From the NCBI GenBank assembly GCA_029986975.1, contig DALTWR010000002.1, positions 1 to 16,525 on the forward strand: 16,525 nucleotides of DNA, written 5' to 3'. The notes under the pieces are model-generated. The model ran no database searches. It was given only the letters and a program-made list of their open reading frames with translations, and had not been told where the DNA came from. Shown here one piece after another: positions 6,271 through 12,934 of the stretch. The position numbers and the translations under genes were made by a program. Every line of letters starts with the position of its first letter. Position 1 is the first letter of the stretch. Origin of the DNA: Methanocorpusculum sp. Lineage in GTDB: Archaea > Halobacteriota > Methanomicrobia > Methanomicrobiales > Methanocorpusculaceae.

Positions 6271-6855
6271 TTATTTACCGTGATTCTTGTTAGAGCGGAT
6301 GCTCGGGAAGCATTTCTCGGATCCGCGTCCTTTGTGCTGCTGTCCGCGTCCCTTTCTTCCTGCGGAGGTCTTTCCGCGGTAGACACGTCCTCTGGTTTCT
6401 GCAACCCATGCAAGGTTCTTGTCTGCTAAAACAGACGGGCTTGCACGGTCAACAAGGATAACCTCGAAGTATTTGTGTTTTCCGTCCTGACCAACCCAGT
6501 AAGAGTTTAAGACTTCCATGTTCGGATAGCGGGTCTGTGCACGCTCTTCAGCAATAGACTGGGCGTTCTTGCCTGCAGTTGCCTTGCGCATGCTCATACG
6601 GTTTGTTCTGCGTCCTCTGATGTACCGGGACTTTCTGCGGCCTCCGCGGCGGACAGAAGCGCGGACAACAATAATGCCCTGCTTTGCTTTGTAGCCGAGT
6701 GCGTGTGCGCGGTCAATACGGGTCGGGCGTTCTACACGAACAACTGCCCCCTGCTTGCGCCAGGTCTGCATTCTCTCCCAGAGGAGTTTCTTTACGCCGG
6801 TCTCTGCCGGTTTCTTCCATGCATCACGGACATATCCGTACATTGATTTTGACAT
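6271..6855 (-). CDS. rpl15e: Large ribosomal subunit protein L15e
   Basis: A 194-residue, very basic 50S ribosomal protein of the archaeal/eukaryotic L15e family. The start [16 protein letters not shown] is characteristic. The conserved core [19 protein letters not shown] and [15 protein letters not shown] follows, then [18 protein letters not shown], and a glycine/arginine-rich C-terminus ending NKNHGK. ATG 6855-6853 is chosen because GAGGTGA lies exactly 8 nt upstream; an in-frame GTG at 6867 is part of that Shine-Dalgarno. It is the first gene of operon B, behind a 162-bp promoter-containing gap. Confidence 0.96.
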   Translation of the reverse strand: MSKSMYGYVRDAWKKPAETGVKKLLWERMQTWRKQGAVVRVERPTRIDRAHALGYKAKQGIIVVRASVRRGGRRKSRYIRGRRTNRMSMRKATAGKNAQSIAEERAQTRYPNMEVLNSYWVGQDGKHKYFEVILVDRASPSVLADKNLAWVAETRGRVYRGKTSAGRKGRGQQHKGRGSEKCFPSIRSNKNHGK

Positions 6856-6936
6856 GTGATAATTCACCTCAAGGTTCAGCTGTTATACTATATCAGCCAC
6901 ATTCCTTTTCTTTGGTTTTCAGCGTAGAGCTGTAAA

Positions 6937-6981
6937 CTCTATATTATTTGGTTTACGTTGTTTAAATACCAATGTATTGGT
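6937..6981 (-). promoter_or_regulatory. rpl15e: rpl15e operon promoter with palindromic operator-like site
   Basis: On the minus strand, TATTTAAA (6968-6961) is a good archaeal TATA box. A second candidate, AATAATATAG (6948-6939), lies about 20 nt downstream. Directly abutting the first box, ACCAAT-GT-ATTGGT (6968-6981) is a perfect 6-bp inverted repeat covering the usual TFB-recognition (BRE) position, so a protein bound there could block initiation. Transcription would proceed leftwards to rpl15e at 6855. Confidence 0.5.
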
Positions 6982-6986
6982 CGTTG

Positions 6987-7012
6987 AAAAAAAAAAGTAT
7001 GACTGCCAGTCA
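6987..7012 (-). terminator. Terminator of operon A after pfdA
   Basis: Just after the pfdA stop codon, the minus strand forms TGACT-GGC-AGTCA (7012-7000), a 5-bp hairpin, followed 3 nt later by an uninterrupted T10 (6996-6987). Hairpin plus long T tract resembles an intrinsic terminator; the T tract alone would suffice in archaea. Confidence 0.7.
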
Positions 7013-7017
7013 CGCTG

Positions 7018-7491
7018 TTATGCGTGCGGCATAGGCTGCTGTGCCTGAACCGCAGCATAAATCTGCTGCATTCTGGCATCGACTGCCTGCATCTGTTCCT
7101 GCAGTTTTGCGATAGATTCTGAAAGGCGCTTTTCTGATGCATCCATTTCAGTAATCCGGTCATTCAGATAGGAAATGCTTTCCTCAGCTGATTTTTCAAC
7201 AGTAATGCCTGCACCGATTGTAACAAGCATTTTGTTAACATCAGAAACAGCAGCACGGATAGAAACTCCTCCCCCTAACGGAAGAAGAGCGGTGGCGCTG
7301 CATCCTGCATTCTGCAGAGCAGTAATTGCTTCAATGGATGCACGTGCCTCTGCCTTTGCTGCGCCGATGAACTTCAGCTGCTCTGAAAGCATCGTAAACT
7401 GATTTGAGTATTCAGCTGCGTATGCCTGCAGAGACTGAATCTCCTGCTCAATTGACATCTGCGGAACTTTTGCACTTGTTTTAGCTGCCAT
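7018..7491 (-). CDS. pfdA: Prefoldin subunit alpha
   Basis: Alpha subunit (157 residues) of the prefoldin co-chaperone; two alpha subunits form the core of the hexamer with four beta subunits. The first long helix is about residues 14-55 (IEQEIQSLQAYAAEYSNQFT…), then a beta-hairpin linker region with ATALLPLGGGVSIRAAV, followed by VLVTIGAG-type motif MLVTIGAGITVEKSAEESI, and a second long coiled-coil helix ending in a glutamine-rich tail. This middle PLGGG…IGAG pattern separates alpha from beta subunits. ATG 7491-7489 overlaps the rpl18a stop by 11 nt. An in-frame GTG at 7497 adds two residues and cannot be excluded. Last gene of operon A. Confidence 0.93.
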   Translation of the reverse strand: MAAKTSAKVPQMSIEQEIQSLQAYAAEYSNQFTMLSEQLKFIGAAKAEARASIEAITALQNAGCSATALLPLGGGVSIRAAVSDVNKMLVTIGAGITVEKSAEESISYLNDRITEMDASEKRLSESIAKLQEQMQAVDARMQQIYAAVQAQQPMPHA

Positions 7492-7666
7492 CTGCACCCT
7501 TTACGGATTCAATAGCGATATACTTACGTTCAAGTCTGTGCTTGCTTCCGATAGTTGCAAGAGTGAACTCTCCTGCAAGCTTCTCGGACGGAGCCTCGAC
7601 TACTTTTGTGAAGGGCTTCATCTCACCATCGTTTAAGAATTTGCCCTTAACTTCGAATTTCGGCAT
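7481..7666 (-). CDS. rpl18a: Large ribosomal subunit protein L18Ae (LX)
   Basis: A 61-residue 50S ribosomal protein of the archaeal L18Ae/LX family. It begins MPKFEVKGKFLNDGEMKPFT and ends with IGSKHRLERKYIAIESVK, which carries the family's conserved GS+H+L+R+ pattern. GAGGT lies 8 nt before the ATG and overlaps the eif6 stop region. The 3' end overlaps pfdA, consistent with tight operon packing. The order eif6-rpl18a-pfdA is common in archaea. Confidence 0.93.
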   Translation of the reverse strand: MPKFEVKGKFLNDGEMKPFTKVVEAPSEKLAGEFTLATIGSKHRLERKYIAIESVKGADGS

Positions 7667-7677
7667 GTTAATCTACC

Positions 7678-8346
7678 TCACATAAATCCAAATACATCTT
7701 CAATTCTGCCAAGTTCAAAACCTGTTGTAGTGTTTCCTGCAAGGTATCCTTTGTTGTTGATGATAAGACCTGCGCCTATCATATTAGAACCCATGTTTAC
7801 CGAACCGGTTCCAATCGGGAAATCCTTAATTGGAATCTGTGATTCCAGTTTTGCAATCTCTTCGGGACTGGAACGTGCCGGAAGAAGAATTCCGGCGTTG
7901 GTAACTGCACATGCCATACCCACCGTTCCGACACCGGCAAAGGACATCGGAATGGTTGGAACTTTCAGAAAGTCGCCAACCATGCGGCGCATTTCTGAAG
8001 ACATGTCAGGATGTACAACGGCAAACGAATCATTGGCAAGAATCACATTCCCTGCAGCATTCATCTCTTCACCCAGCAGAAGAACGTCTCCATAATCCTG
8101 CAGGATATCAAGCTCTGAATCCTGAATGAGACCTGATACAACAAATCCGTTTGAGTTTCCGGTCAGAAGAAGACCGATAACTGATGAACCCTGAATGAAT
8201 GTTTCAACAACATCCACCTCGAGCGCTTCAGCTACTTTTGTTTTAAACTCTTCGGGAGAGTCAATCGGGACAAATGCAACGTCGTCAAAGGCGCGTGCAA
8301 ATACCCCGATGTTCGGGTCGCCGTTCAGGGACAGGGTGGGATCCAT
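7678..8346 (-). CDS. eif6: Translation initiation factor 6 (eIF6), ribosome anti-association factor
   Basis: A 222-residue aIF6, which binds the large subunit and prevents premature joining of the small subunit until maturation ends. The repeated pentein fold is visible as pseudo-repeats: SVIGLLLTGNSNGFVVS, MACAVTNAGILLPARSSPEE and the final NMGSNMIGAGLIINNKGYLAGN with TTGFELGRIEDVFGF at the C-terminus, a signature of the family. Length is normal. It lies 4 nt after rpl31e. SBDS, which helps evict eIF6, is in the adjacent operon B. Confidence 0.97.
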   Translation of the reverse strand: MDPTLSLNGDPNIGVFARAFDDVAFVPIDSPEEFKTKVAEALEVDVVETFIQGSSVIGLLLTGNSNGFVVSGLIQDSELDILQDYGDVLLLGEEMNAAGNVILANDSFAVVHPDMSSEMRRMVGDFLKVPTIPMSFAGVGTVGMACAVTNAGILLPARSSPEEIAKLESQIPIKDFPIGTGSVNMGSNMIGAGLIINNKGYLAGNTTTGFELGRIEDVFGFM

Positions 8347-8350
8347 TTAT

Positions 8351-8614
8351 TTATTCCTCTGCAAGTTCTGCCTGAATCTGTCCGTCTTCGAACTTCATTG
8401 CACGAACACGGATTCTTCTTGGCGGTTTCTGTGATCCGCGTGCCCAGACTGCCTCGTTAATGGATTTGTCGAGCTTAACATCCTCGCTCTTTAAGTGGTG
8501 GGCAAGGAATGCGCGGATATCAGTAATTGCTGCGTTTGCACGCTTGTAGCACGGTACGCGCTTAACATCGCGAAGCGGAATAATGTAGATCTGTTCTTTC
8601 TGTACTTCTACCAT
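8351..8614 (-). CDS. rpl31e: Large ribosomal subunit protein L31e
   Basis: An 87-residue 50S subunit protein that sits near the peptide exit tunnel. Family features are [20 protein letters not shown] near the N-terminus, [20 protein letters not shown] in the middle, then [20 protein letters not shown], the conserved RG…PPR+IRV block. It starts 4 nt after rpl39e; L39e and L31e are neighbours in the ribosome as well as in the operon. Confidence 0.96.
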   Translation of the reverse strand: MVEVQKEQIYIIPLRDVKRVPCYKRANAAITDIRAFLAHHLKSEDVKLDKSINEAVWARGSQKPPRRIRVRAMKFEDGQIQAELAEE

Positions 8615-8618
8615 CTTC

Positions 8619-8771
8619 TTACACCTTCAGCGTGCTGCGTCTCCAGCTGCGTCTCTTCGGGTGAGACACAACGTTACGCTTTGTCTTAATCATAACCCAT
8701 GCGGGAACTCTGCGGTTCTGCTGGGTCGCCTTAGATAACCGGATTTTACGGCTTTTCGTAAGTCTGCTCAT
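8619..8771 (-). CDS. rpl39e: Large ribosomal subunit protein L39e
   Basis: A 50-residue, highly basic protein lining the exit tunnel of the 50S subunit. It reads [20 protein letters not shown], then [20 protein letters not shown] and [10 protein letters not shown]. The [13 protein letters not shown] and KRRSWRR segments are diagnostic. ATG 8771-8769 overlaps the stop of the upstream PP-loop gene by 4 nt, and the TAA is at 8621-8619. Confidence 0.97.
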   Translation of the reverse strand: MSRLTKSRKIRLSKATQQNRRVPAWVMIKTKRNVVSHPKRRSWRRSTLKV

Positions 8772-9367
8772 GGTTTATTCACCAGTTTTTTCTTCAGAAC
8801 CAGAGACTGTTCATGATTTACCGGGAAAAGCGGCTTAAAGTCAACTCCCCGTTTTTTCAGTGCTTCTCTGATTTCACTTTCATAATCACCGTTTTCGATA
8901 GTTCCTGTTTCGCCGTAGGCGATTTCAAAGAACGATTCAGCCAGACGGATGATTTCTTTTTTTCCGATTCCAAGAAGCGGGCGCATATAACTGACGCCGT
9001 ACTTCATCTCAAGACTCTGTACCTCGGCAGGAGTTCTCATCGGAACTCTGTCATCACGCCGTGTGCCGTCAGCGATAACCTCATAGTCTTCAGCCGCAAG
9101 GACTAAAGAACGTCTGTGGATTTCGTTGATGGCGTTTGCAGGATGTCCGTCGCGGACAATCATATCCGCAATTTCGTCAAGAAGACCTGCGGGAAAGACG
9201 ATTTTCCGTAAGGGAAATCCGAGTTCCTTTGCGGCGTTCTCAATTGATGGGATGCGGTGTTCTTCGCTGAATACGAAGGACAGAAGCTCTACTTCATAGT
9301 CGCGTGACAAAAGAACTGCAGCTAAACTGCTGTCTTTTCCCCCGCTGTAGAGCACACCTGCTTTCAT
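8768..9367 (-). CDS. PP-loop superfamily ATP-binding protein of unknown function
   Basis: A 199-residue protein with the N-type ATP pyrophosphatase loop SGGKDSS at residues 8-14, the adenylating signature of enzymes such as GMP synthase, tRNA thiolases and QueC. A later ADGTRRDDR (about residues 98-106) resembles the second nucleotide-binding motif of these enzymes. No CxxC zinc or iron-sulfur motif is seen, so it is unlike most tRNA-thiolating members. The substrate is unknown to me. It is sandwiched between the PDCD5-like gene (1-nt overlap) and rpl39e (4-nt overlap), which suggests a role in translation or RNA modification; that is inference from context. Related proteins occur at this place in other archaea. 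Confidence 0.85.
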   Translation of the reverse strand: MKAGVLYSGGKDSSLAAVLLSRDYEVELLSFVFSEEHRIPSIENAAKELGFPLRKIVFPAGLLDEIADMIVRDGHPANAINEIHRRSLVLAAEDYEVIADGTRRDDRVPMRTPAEVQSLEMKYGVSYMRPLLGIGKKEIIRLAESFFEIAYGETGTIENGDYESEIREALKKRGVDFKPLFPVNHEQSLVLKKKLVNKP

Positions 9368-9699
9368 TATACTCTGCGGATGTTGAATTCCCTTTTCTGC
9401 GGAACAATCTGTGCAAGGAGGGCTTTGAGCTGGTCGTCGGTAATTTTCTGACGAAGGCGGCCGGACTGGGCAAGGGCAACAATCTGCTGCTCTATCGATG
9501 CGGCGAAATCAGGCTTTGTGATACGGATTGTATTCAGGCGTTCACGTGCTTCAGGTTCCATAACCTGCATTAATACGGACTGAATCTGCTGCTGCATCTG
9601 CTGTTTTGCCCGAAGCTGCTCTTGTTCTGCCATCTGCTGCTGCTGCATCTGCATCATGCGCTGACGGCGGAGTTCTGCAAGTTCTTCATCTTCTCCCAT
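9367..9699 (-). CDS. PDCD5-family DNA-binding protein (TFAR19-related)
   Basis: A 110-residue archaeal homologue of programmed cell death protein 5. The N-terminal third is an extended, glutamine/methionine-rich helix (LAELRRQRMMQMQQQQMAEQ), followed by the triple-helix core EPEARERLNTIRITKPDFAA, SIEQQIVALAQSGRLRQKIT and DDQLKALLAQI, and the conserved ending FNIRRV. The family binds nucleic acid in archaea, but its precise job is unclear. ATG 9699-9697 (MGEDEEL) is chosen because GGTGA lies 5 nt upstream; an in-frame GTG at 9708 overlaps it. It follows rps19e by 25 nt. Confidence 0.92.
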   Translation of the reverse strand: MGEDEELAELRRQRMMQMQQQQMAEQEQLRAKQQMQQQIQSVLMQVMEPEARERLNTIRITKPDFAASIEQQIVALAQSGRLRQKITDDQLKALLAQIVPQKREFNIRRV

Positions 9700-9724
9700 T
9701 CGTTTCACCAGTTAAATTGTCAGA

Positions 9725-10174
9725 TTAGTATTTCTCAAGTCCGGGTGCTGCCTTGACTGCTTCCTCTTTTAAGGAGTATGCGATTCCGTCAAGGAATTTG
9801 CGTCCCTTTGCAGATACTGCTCTTCCTGCCGGGACTTTCTCAATAAGTCCGGCTGCTTCGAGCTGCTGCATGACCTTTCTTGCGATGCTTCCGCTTCCTT
9901 TTCTGAAGTGGGACGGCTTGCTGCCGTTGTCCTGCATACCGCCATAGACAGTACGCATGCGCTCAACGCCTAACGGACCGTCGACATAGAGTCTGCGAAG
10001 GACAGCTGCGGCGCGAACATACCACCAGTCCGGATTCTCCGGCGGCATTTGTTTGTGTACTCCCGTTTTTGCATACTCTGCCCAAACTGGTGCTTCAATT
10101 TCAGAAACTGCTTTCAGTTCTTCAGCAACCTTGTTAATCAGAGTGCCTGCCGGGATGTCAAATACTGTAGTCAT
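9725..10174 (-). CDS. rps19e: Small ribosomal subunit protein S19e
   Basis: A 149-residue 30S protein of the archaeal/eukaryotic S19e family, involved in late small-subunit maturation. It starts MTTVFDIPAGTLINKVAEEL. It contains the family motif NPDWWYVRAAAVLRRLYVDGP, then GVERMRTVYGG and the conserved PSHFRKGSGSIARKVMQQLE block, ending in KGRKFLDGIA. ATG 10174-10172 is chosen: GTGAGG lies 9 nt upstream and the protein matches the usual N-terminus. The reading frame stays open up to GTG 10213, but that extension would read through a strong leader hairpin. First gene of operon A. Confidence 0.96.
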   Translation of the reverse strand: MTTVFDIPAGTLINKVAEELKAVSEIEAPVWAEYAKTGVHKQMPPENPDWWYVRAAAVLRRLYVDGPLGVERMRTVYGGMQDNGSKPSHFRKGSGSIARKVMQQLEAAGLIEKVPAGRAVSAKGRKFLDGIAYSLKEEAVKAAPGLEKY

Positions 10175-10198
10175 ATTGACAAACCTCACTGTAAGCCG

Positions 10199-10214
10199 CG
10201 TGCCTTTCGGCACG
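10199..10214 (-). promoter_or_regulatory. rps19e leader hairpin with GAAA tetraloop
   Basis: In the transcript this reads CGTGCC-GAAA-GGCACG: a perfect 6-bp stem closed by a GNRA tetraloop, ending 24 nt before the rps19e start codon. Such a stable element is a candidate protein-binding site for control of the ribosomal operon. Confidence 0.6.
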
Positions 10215-10218
10215 ATTT

Positions 10219-10238
10219 GTTATGAGAACTCTCATAAC
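10219..10238 (-). promoter_or_regulatory. rps19e leader palindrome (9-bp arms)
   Basis: GTTATGAGA-AC-TCTCATAAC is a perfect inverted repeat with 9-bp arms and a 2-bp centre, 4 nt from the GAAA-loop hairpin. It may be a DNA operator for a dimeric regulator, or the first of two tandem leader helices in RNA. Confidence 0.6.
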
Positions 10239-10274
10239 GATGACATTAACAGTGCGTATACATTAGCTTTGGTC

Positions 10275-10310
10275 TAATATAATTGTTTGCTTCATCCGGC
10301 AGGTCTGCCG
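10275..10310 (-). promoter_or_regulatory. Putative rps19e operon promoter
   Basis: Minus-strand AATTATATTA (10284-10275) is a strong archaeal TATA box, predicting a start of transcription near 10254 and a leader of about 80 nt containing the two inverted repeats. Upstream of the box lies a further perfect palindrome, CGGCAG-GT-CTGCCG (10297-10310). Confidence 0.5.
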
Positions 10311-10313
10311 TCG

Positions 10314-10331
10314 AAAAAAGATTGATGGAGA
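10314..10331 (-). terminator. T-rich terminator after aspA
   Basis: Directly after the aspA stop codon the minus strand reads ATCTCCATCAATCTTTTTTCG, with T6 at 10319-10314, a plausible archaeal oligo-T terminator before the rps19e promoter. Confidence 0.45.
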
Positions 10332-11768
10332 TTATTTTTCCCCTTCGCGCCGTTTGAGGAGTTCTTCTGCAACAATCCCCGGAGTAGTCATACTCATGGG
10401 GTCCATAATCCTTCTTAGTTCATCATCATTAAGCAGATTCTCTTTTTTAATCAGGTCTCTTACCGATGCCCCGGTTTTGATGGCTTCTTTGGCAACAGCT
10501 GCTGCTTTCTTATATCCGACATGCGGGCAGATGGCAGTAATCACACCGACCGATGAATCAACCAGTTCTCTGCAGTGTTCTTCGTTTGCTTTGATGCCGT
10601 TGATGCAGTTTCTGGTAAATGTCCATGCTGCATGGTCGATTGATGAAATAATCTCAAAGATGCAGTGGAAAATAATCGGCTCGAATGCATTCAGTTCAAA
10701 CTGTCCTGCTTCTGCTGCGAGGGTGATGGTTACGTCATGCCCGATAACTCTGAAGCAGACCTGATTCATTACTTCAGGAATAACCGGATTTACTTTCCCC
10801 GGCATAATCGACGAACCGTTCTGCATCGGCGGAAGCGTAATCTCCTGCAGTCCGCATCTTGGACCTGAAGACATCAGACGAAGGTCGTTTGACATCTTTG
10901 AAAGAGCTACTGCCAGCGACTTGAATGCAGAAGATACTGCGGCTATGGGGTCAAGATTCTGCGTTCCGTCAACTGTGTCATCCTCCTGAACAAGCGGAAG
11001 AGCGGAAATCTTTGCAAGTTCCGGAACAACCGTCCAGAAATACGTGATGTTTGCATTGAGACCTGTTCCAACCGCCGTCCCCCCAAGGTTAACATACCGC
11101 ATTTCATCCATGACTTTATCAATACGGTCAATACCCCTGCGAATGGCAGCACCATACGAGTGAAACTCCTGACCAAGGCGAATAGGGACAGCGTCCTGCA
11201 GCTGAGTTCTGCCCATTTTGACAATTCCATCGAACTCTGCTGCTTTTCGCATGAATGCCGAGTGAAGATCTTCAAGACTTTCCTTACACTCCACCCAGAG
11301 TTTGAGAATCGTCATTTTTCCGGCTGTAGGAATAACATCATTTGTGGACTGTCCGTAGTTTACGTCATCATTCGGATGAACTATTGAGTAGTCTCCTTTT
11401 TTGCCGCCAAGAATCTCTATTGCACGATTTGCGATGACTTCGTTGGCATTCATATTCATGGATGTTCCGGCACTTCCCTGAATGGGGTCTACGATAAACT
11501 GGTCATGCAGTTTTCCTTCCAGAATTTCGTCACATGCCTGCATGATTGCATCTGCTTTTTTCTGGTCAAGACAGCCTGCTTTGCAGTTTACCTTTGCTGC
11601 TGCTTTTTTGATTTCAGCAAGGGATAAGATGAACTTTGTGTTCATCATCTGCCCTGTTATCGGGAAGTTTTCCTTGCCTCGTATTGACTGAACGCCGTAA
11701 TATGCATCTATCGGAACTTTTTTTGAACCGATAGAATCTTCTTCAATTCTGTATTCCATCTGTTCCAT
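10332..11768 (-). CDS. aspA: Aspartate ammonia-lyase (aspartase)
   Basis: A 478-residue member of the aspartase/fumarase superfamily that reversibly converts L-aspartate to fumarate and ammonia in the cytosol. Family landmarks: RIEEDSIGSKKVPIDAYYGVQ at the N-terminus, GSAGTSMNMNANEVIANRA (98-116), NDDVNYGQSTNDVIPTA, KMGRTQLQDAVPIRLGQEF (184-202), and the superfamily signature GSSIMPGKVNP at 318-328 with the catalytic serine. What follows the signature, VIPEVMNQVCFRVIGHD, and the AEAGQFELNAFEP segment are of aspartase rather than fumarase type. Start is ATG 11768 or ATG 11759; neither has a good Shine-Dalgarno. Stand-alone: terminator-like sequence on both sides. Aspartases are common in bacteria and patchy in methanogens, so transfer is likely. 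Confidence 0.9.
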   Translation of the reverse strand: MEQMEYRIEEDSIGSKKVPIDAYYGVQSIRGKENFPITGQMMNTKFILSLAEIKKAAAKVNCKAGCLDQKKADAIMQACDEILEGKLHDQFIVDPIQGSAGTSMNMNANEVIANRAIEILGGKKGDYSIVHPNDDVNYGQSTNDVIPTAGKMTILKLWVECKESLEDLHSAFMRKAAEFDGIVKMGRTQLQDAVPIRLGQEFHSYGAAIRRGIDRIDKVMDEMRYVNLGGTAVGTGLNANITYFWTVVPELAKISALPLVQEDDTVDGTQNLDPIAAVSSAFKSLAVALSKMSNDLRLMSSGPRCGLQEITLPPMQNGSSIMPGKVNPVIPEVMNQVCFRVIGHDVTITLAAEAGQFELNAFEPIIFHCIFEIISSIDHAAWTFTRNCINGIKANEEHCRELVDSSVGVITAICPHVGYKKAAAVAKEAIKTGASVRDLIKKENLLNDDELRRIMDPMSMTTPGIVAEELLKRREGEK

Positions 11769-11828
11769 ATCTTTGTATGAATATAGTTGTCCCCATCAAA
11801 AGAAATACCTGCCCATTGGAAAGAAGTT

Positions 11829-11882
11829 AAAAAAGAAAAGATGCTGTCTGGGTTTACGTCAGATTGCTCTGGTCTAATCTGA
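11829..11882 (-). terminator. Hairpin plus T-tract after the LCAT-like gene
   Basis: On the minus strand, TCAGATT and AATCTGA (11882-11876 and 11865-11859) form a 7-bp stem with a 10-nt loop that includes the stop codon. About 20 nt later a T-rich tract (CTTTTCTTTTTTAA, 11840-11829) follows. The hairpin may protect the 3' end and the T tract terminate. Confidence 0.5.
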
Positions 11883-12881
11883 GTCTAAGATTTCAATAAC
11901 CCAGTCCAGTACTTCACCTGCCCGCAGCAGTTCTGAGTGCCTCGCATCAAACCGTCTGAACCGCTTAAACCCGAGTTTTTCAACCCGGCCGCACATCGTG
12001 GCAGAATACTCCGGCACATCTTTGTCGCCTGACATGTCAATACACTCTTCAATCTCTCCGTCGTCTTCGAGAGAGATTGTCTGTGTTGTTTCTTTGCCGA
12101 CACCTATTCCAAAGTAACTGTTGGGATAGTCAAGAAGCGTTTTGTACGCATTCCGATGGAGAGACCGCTGGAATTTTCTTCCGGCGGCAAATGTTTTCGG
12201 CATCAGTTCTGCCAAATACGATTCGGTCTCTTCTGAGGTCATCGGCATTCCTTTGCGGTAGAGCGGATAAACAGACAGATACTCAGCACTCGGCAGAAGG
12301 TCTGCTGCTGCCGGATACTCAATCAGCATCTCTTTGGAGAGCTTAAACGTCTCGGCAATCGCGTTCGGGATTGAGTGAATGTCTCCGGTGACAGCGAGTT
12401 TTTCTAAGAGGGGAGACCCTTCAAAAGGGACTGCGAGGCAGATTATTTTTCTGAAAAAGTCCAGTCCGCTGCGTCCGATGTAAGAAGAAAGCACAAGCCC
12501 TCCCATACTGTGACAGATGACATCTGCTTTTTCATATCCCTGCTTTTTCAGGTAAGCTATCTGTTCGAGAAGTTTTACCGCCGCTTTCTTACATGAGCGC
12601 CAGTCGTAGGAAAAATAATAGACAGGTCTCGCCGGAAACGCACTGCAGAGTTTTTCGATGAGGAAAAGTTCTTTCATCATCATCCCTTTTTCACGCTTTG
12701 CACCGGGGAGCGTCTGCTGGTCGGTTTCATTATTTTTGACCGTAAGAGGGGATGTTATCTCCATTCTGTCCGGCATTTTTAAGAAAAGCGGAGACAGCCA
12801 GATTTTCTTTCCGTTCTCAGGAAGATAGAGCTGACTGGAAAGAATGCCCGGGATAAAAATAATCGGCACGGCTGAGTTCAT
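11874..12881 (-). CDS. LCAT-like alpha/beta hydrolase (putative lipase or acyltransferase)
   Basis: A 335-residue alpha/beta hydrolase resembling the lecithin:cholesterol acyltransferase group. The N-terminus PIIFIPGILSSQLYL (residues 6-20) is the HG-like strand and oxyanion region. YYFSYDWR (88-95) is typical of the LCAT group. The nucleophile is probably S125 in CHSMGGL; the usual first glycine of GxSxG is Cys123. An acid residue, D286 in SGDKDVP, and H315 in DARHSEL complete a plausible triad. No signal peptide or membrane segment is visible, so it acts inside the cell if translated from ATG 12881. A TATA box 27 nt upstream suggests a leaderless message. Substrate unknown; it could be a lipase, esterase or acyltransferase. 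Confidence 0.8.
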   Translation of the reverse strand: MNSAVPIIFIPGILSSQLYLPENGKKIWLSPLFLKMPDRMEITSPLTVKNNETDQQTLPGAKREKGMMMKELFLIEKLCSAFPARPVYYFSYDWRSCKKAAVKLLEQIAYLKKQGYEKADVICHSMGGLVLSSYIGRSGLDFFRKIICLAVPFEGSPLLEKLAVTGDIHSIPNAIAETFKLSKEMLIEYPAAADLLPSAEYLSVYPLYRKGMPMTSEETESYLAELMPKTFAAGRKFQRSLHRNAYKTLLDYPNSYFGIGVGKETTQTISLEDDGEIEECIDMSGDKDVPEYSATMCGRVEKLGFKRFRRFDARHSELLRAGEVLDWVIEILDSD

Positions 12882-12904
12882 ATACTATACTCATCGACCG
12901 GAAA

Positions 12905-12914
12905 TGATAAAGGG
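12905..12914 (-). promoter_or_regulatory. TATA box of the LCAT-like gene (leaderless)
   Basis: Minus-strand CCCTTTATCA is centred about 27 nt upstream of the ATG at 12881, the exact spacing expected when transcription starts at the start codon. No Shine-Dalgarno is present, which agrees. Confidence 0.5.
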
Positions 12915-12927
12915 TTTTGTATCGGGT

Positions 12928-12934
12928 AAAAAAA
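12928..12934 (-). terminator. T7 terminator after sepS
   Basis: An unbroken T7 on the minus strand follows immediately after the sepS TAA codon. Confidence 0.5.

Noticed and set aside
7730..8095. Open frame of 121 codons on the plus strand
   Set aside because: Antisense shadow of eif6.
10175..10213. N-terminal extension of S19e from GTG 10213
   Set aside because: The extension is partly encoded by the leader hairpin and includes the Shine-Dalgarno of ATG 10174; S19e proteins begin near MTTVFDIPA.
10354..10764. Open frame of 136 codons on the plus strand
   Set aside because: It lies wholly antisense to aspA, which has a full family match; its translation is serine/leucine-rich without motifs.
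10332..11768. Class II fumarase (FumC) as the identity of the lyase
   Set aside because: The residues after the GSSIMPGKVNP signature (VIPEVMNQVCFRVIG) and the QDAVPIRLGQEF and AEAGQFELNAFEP segments are of aspartase type.
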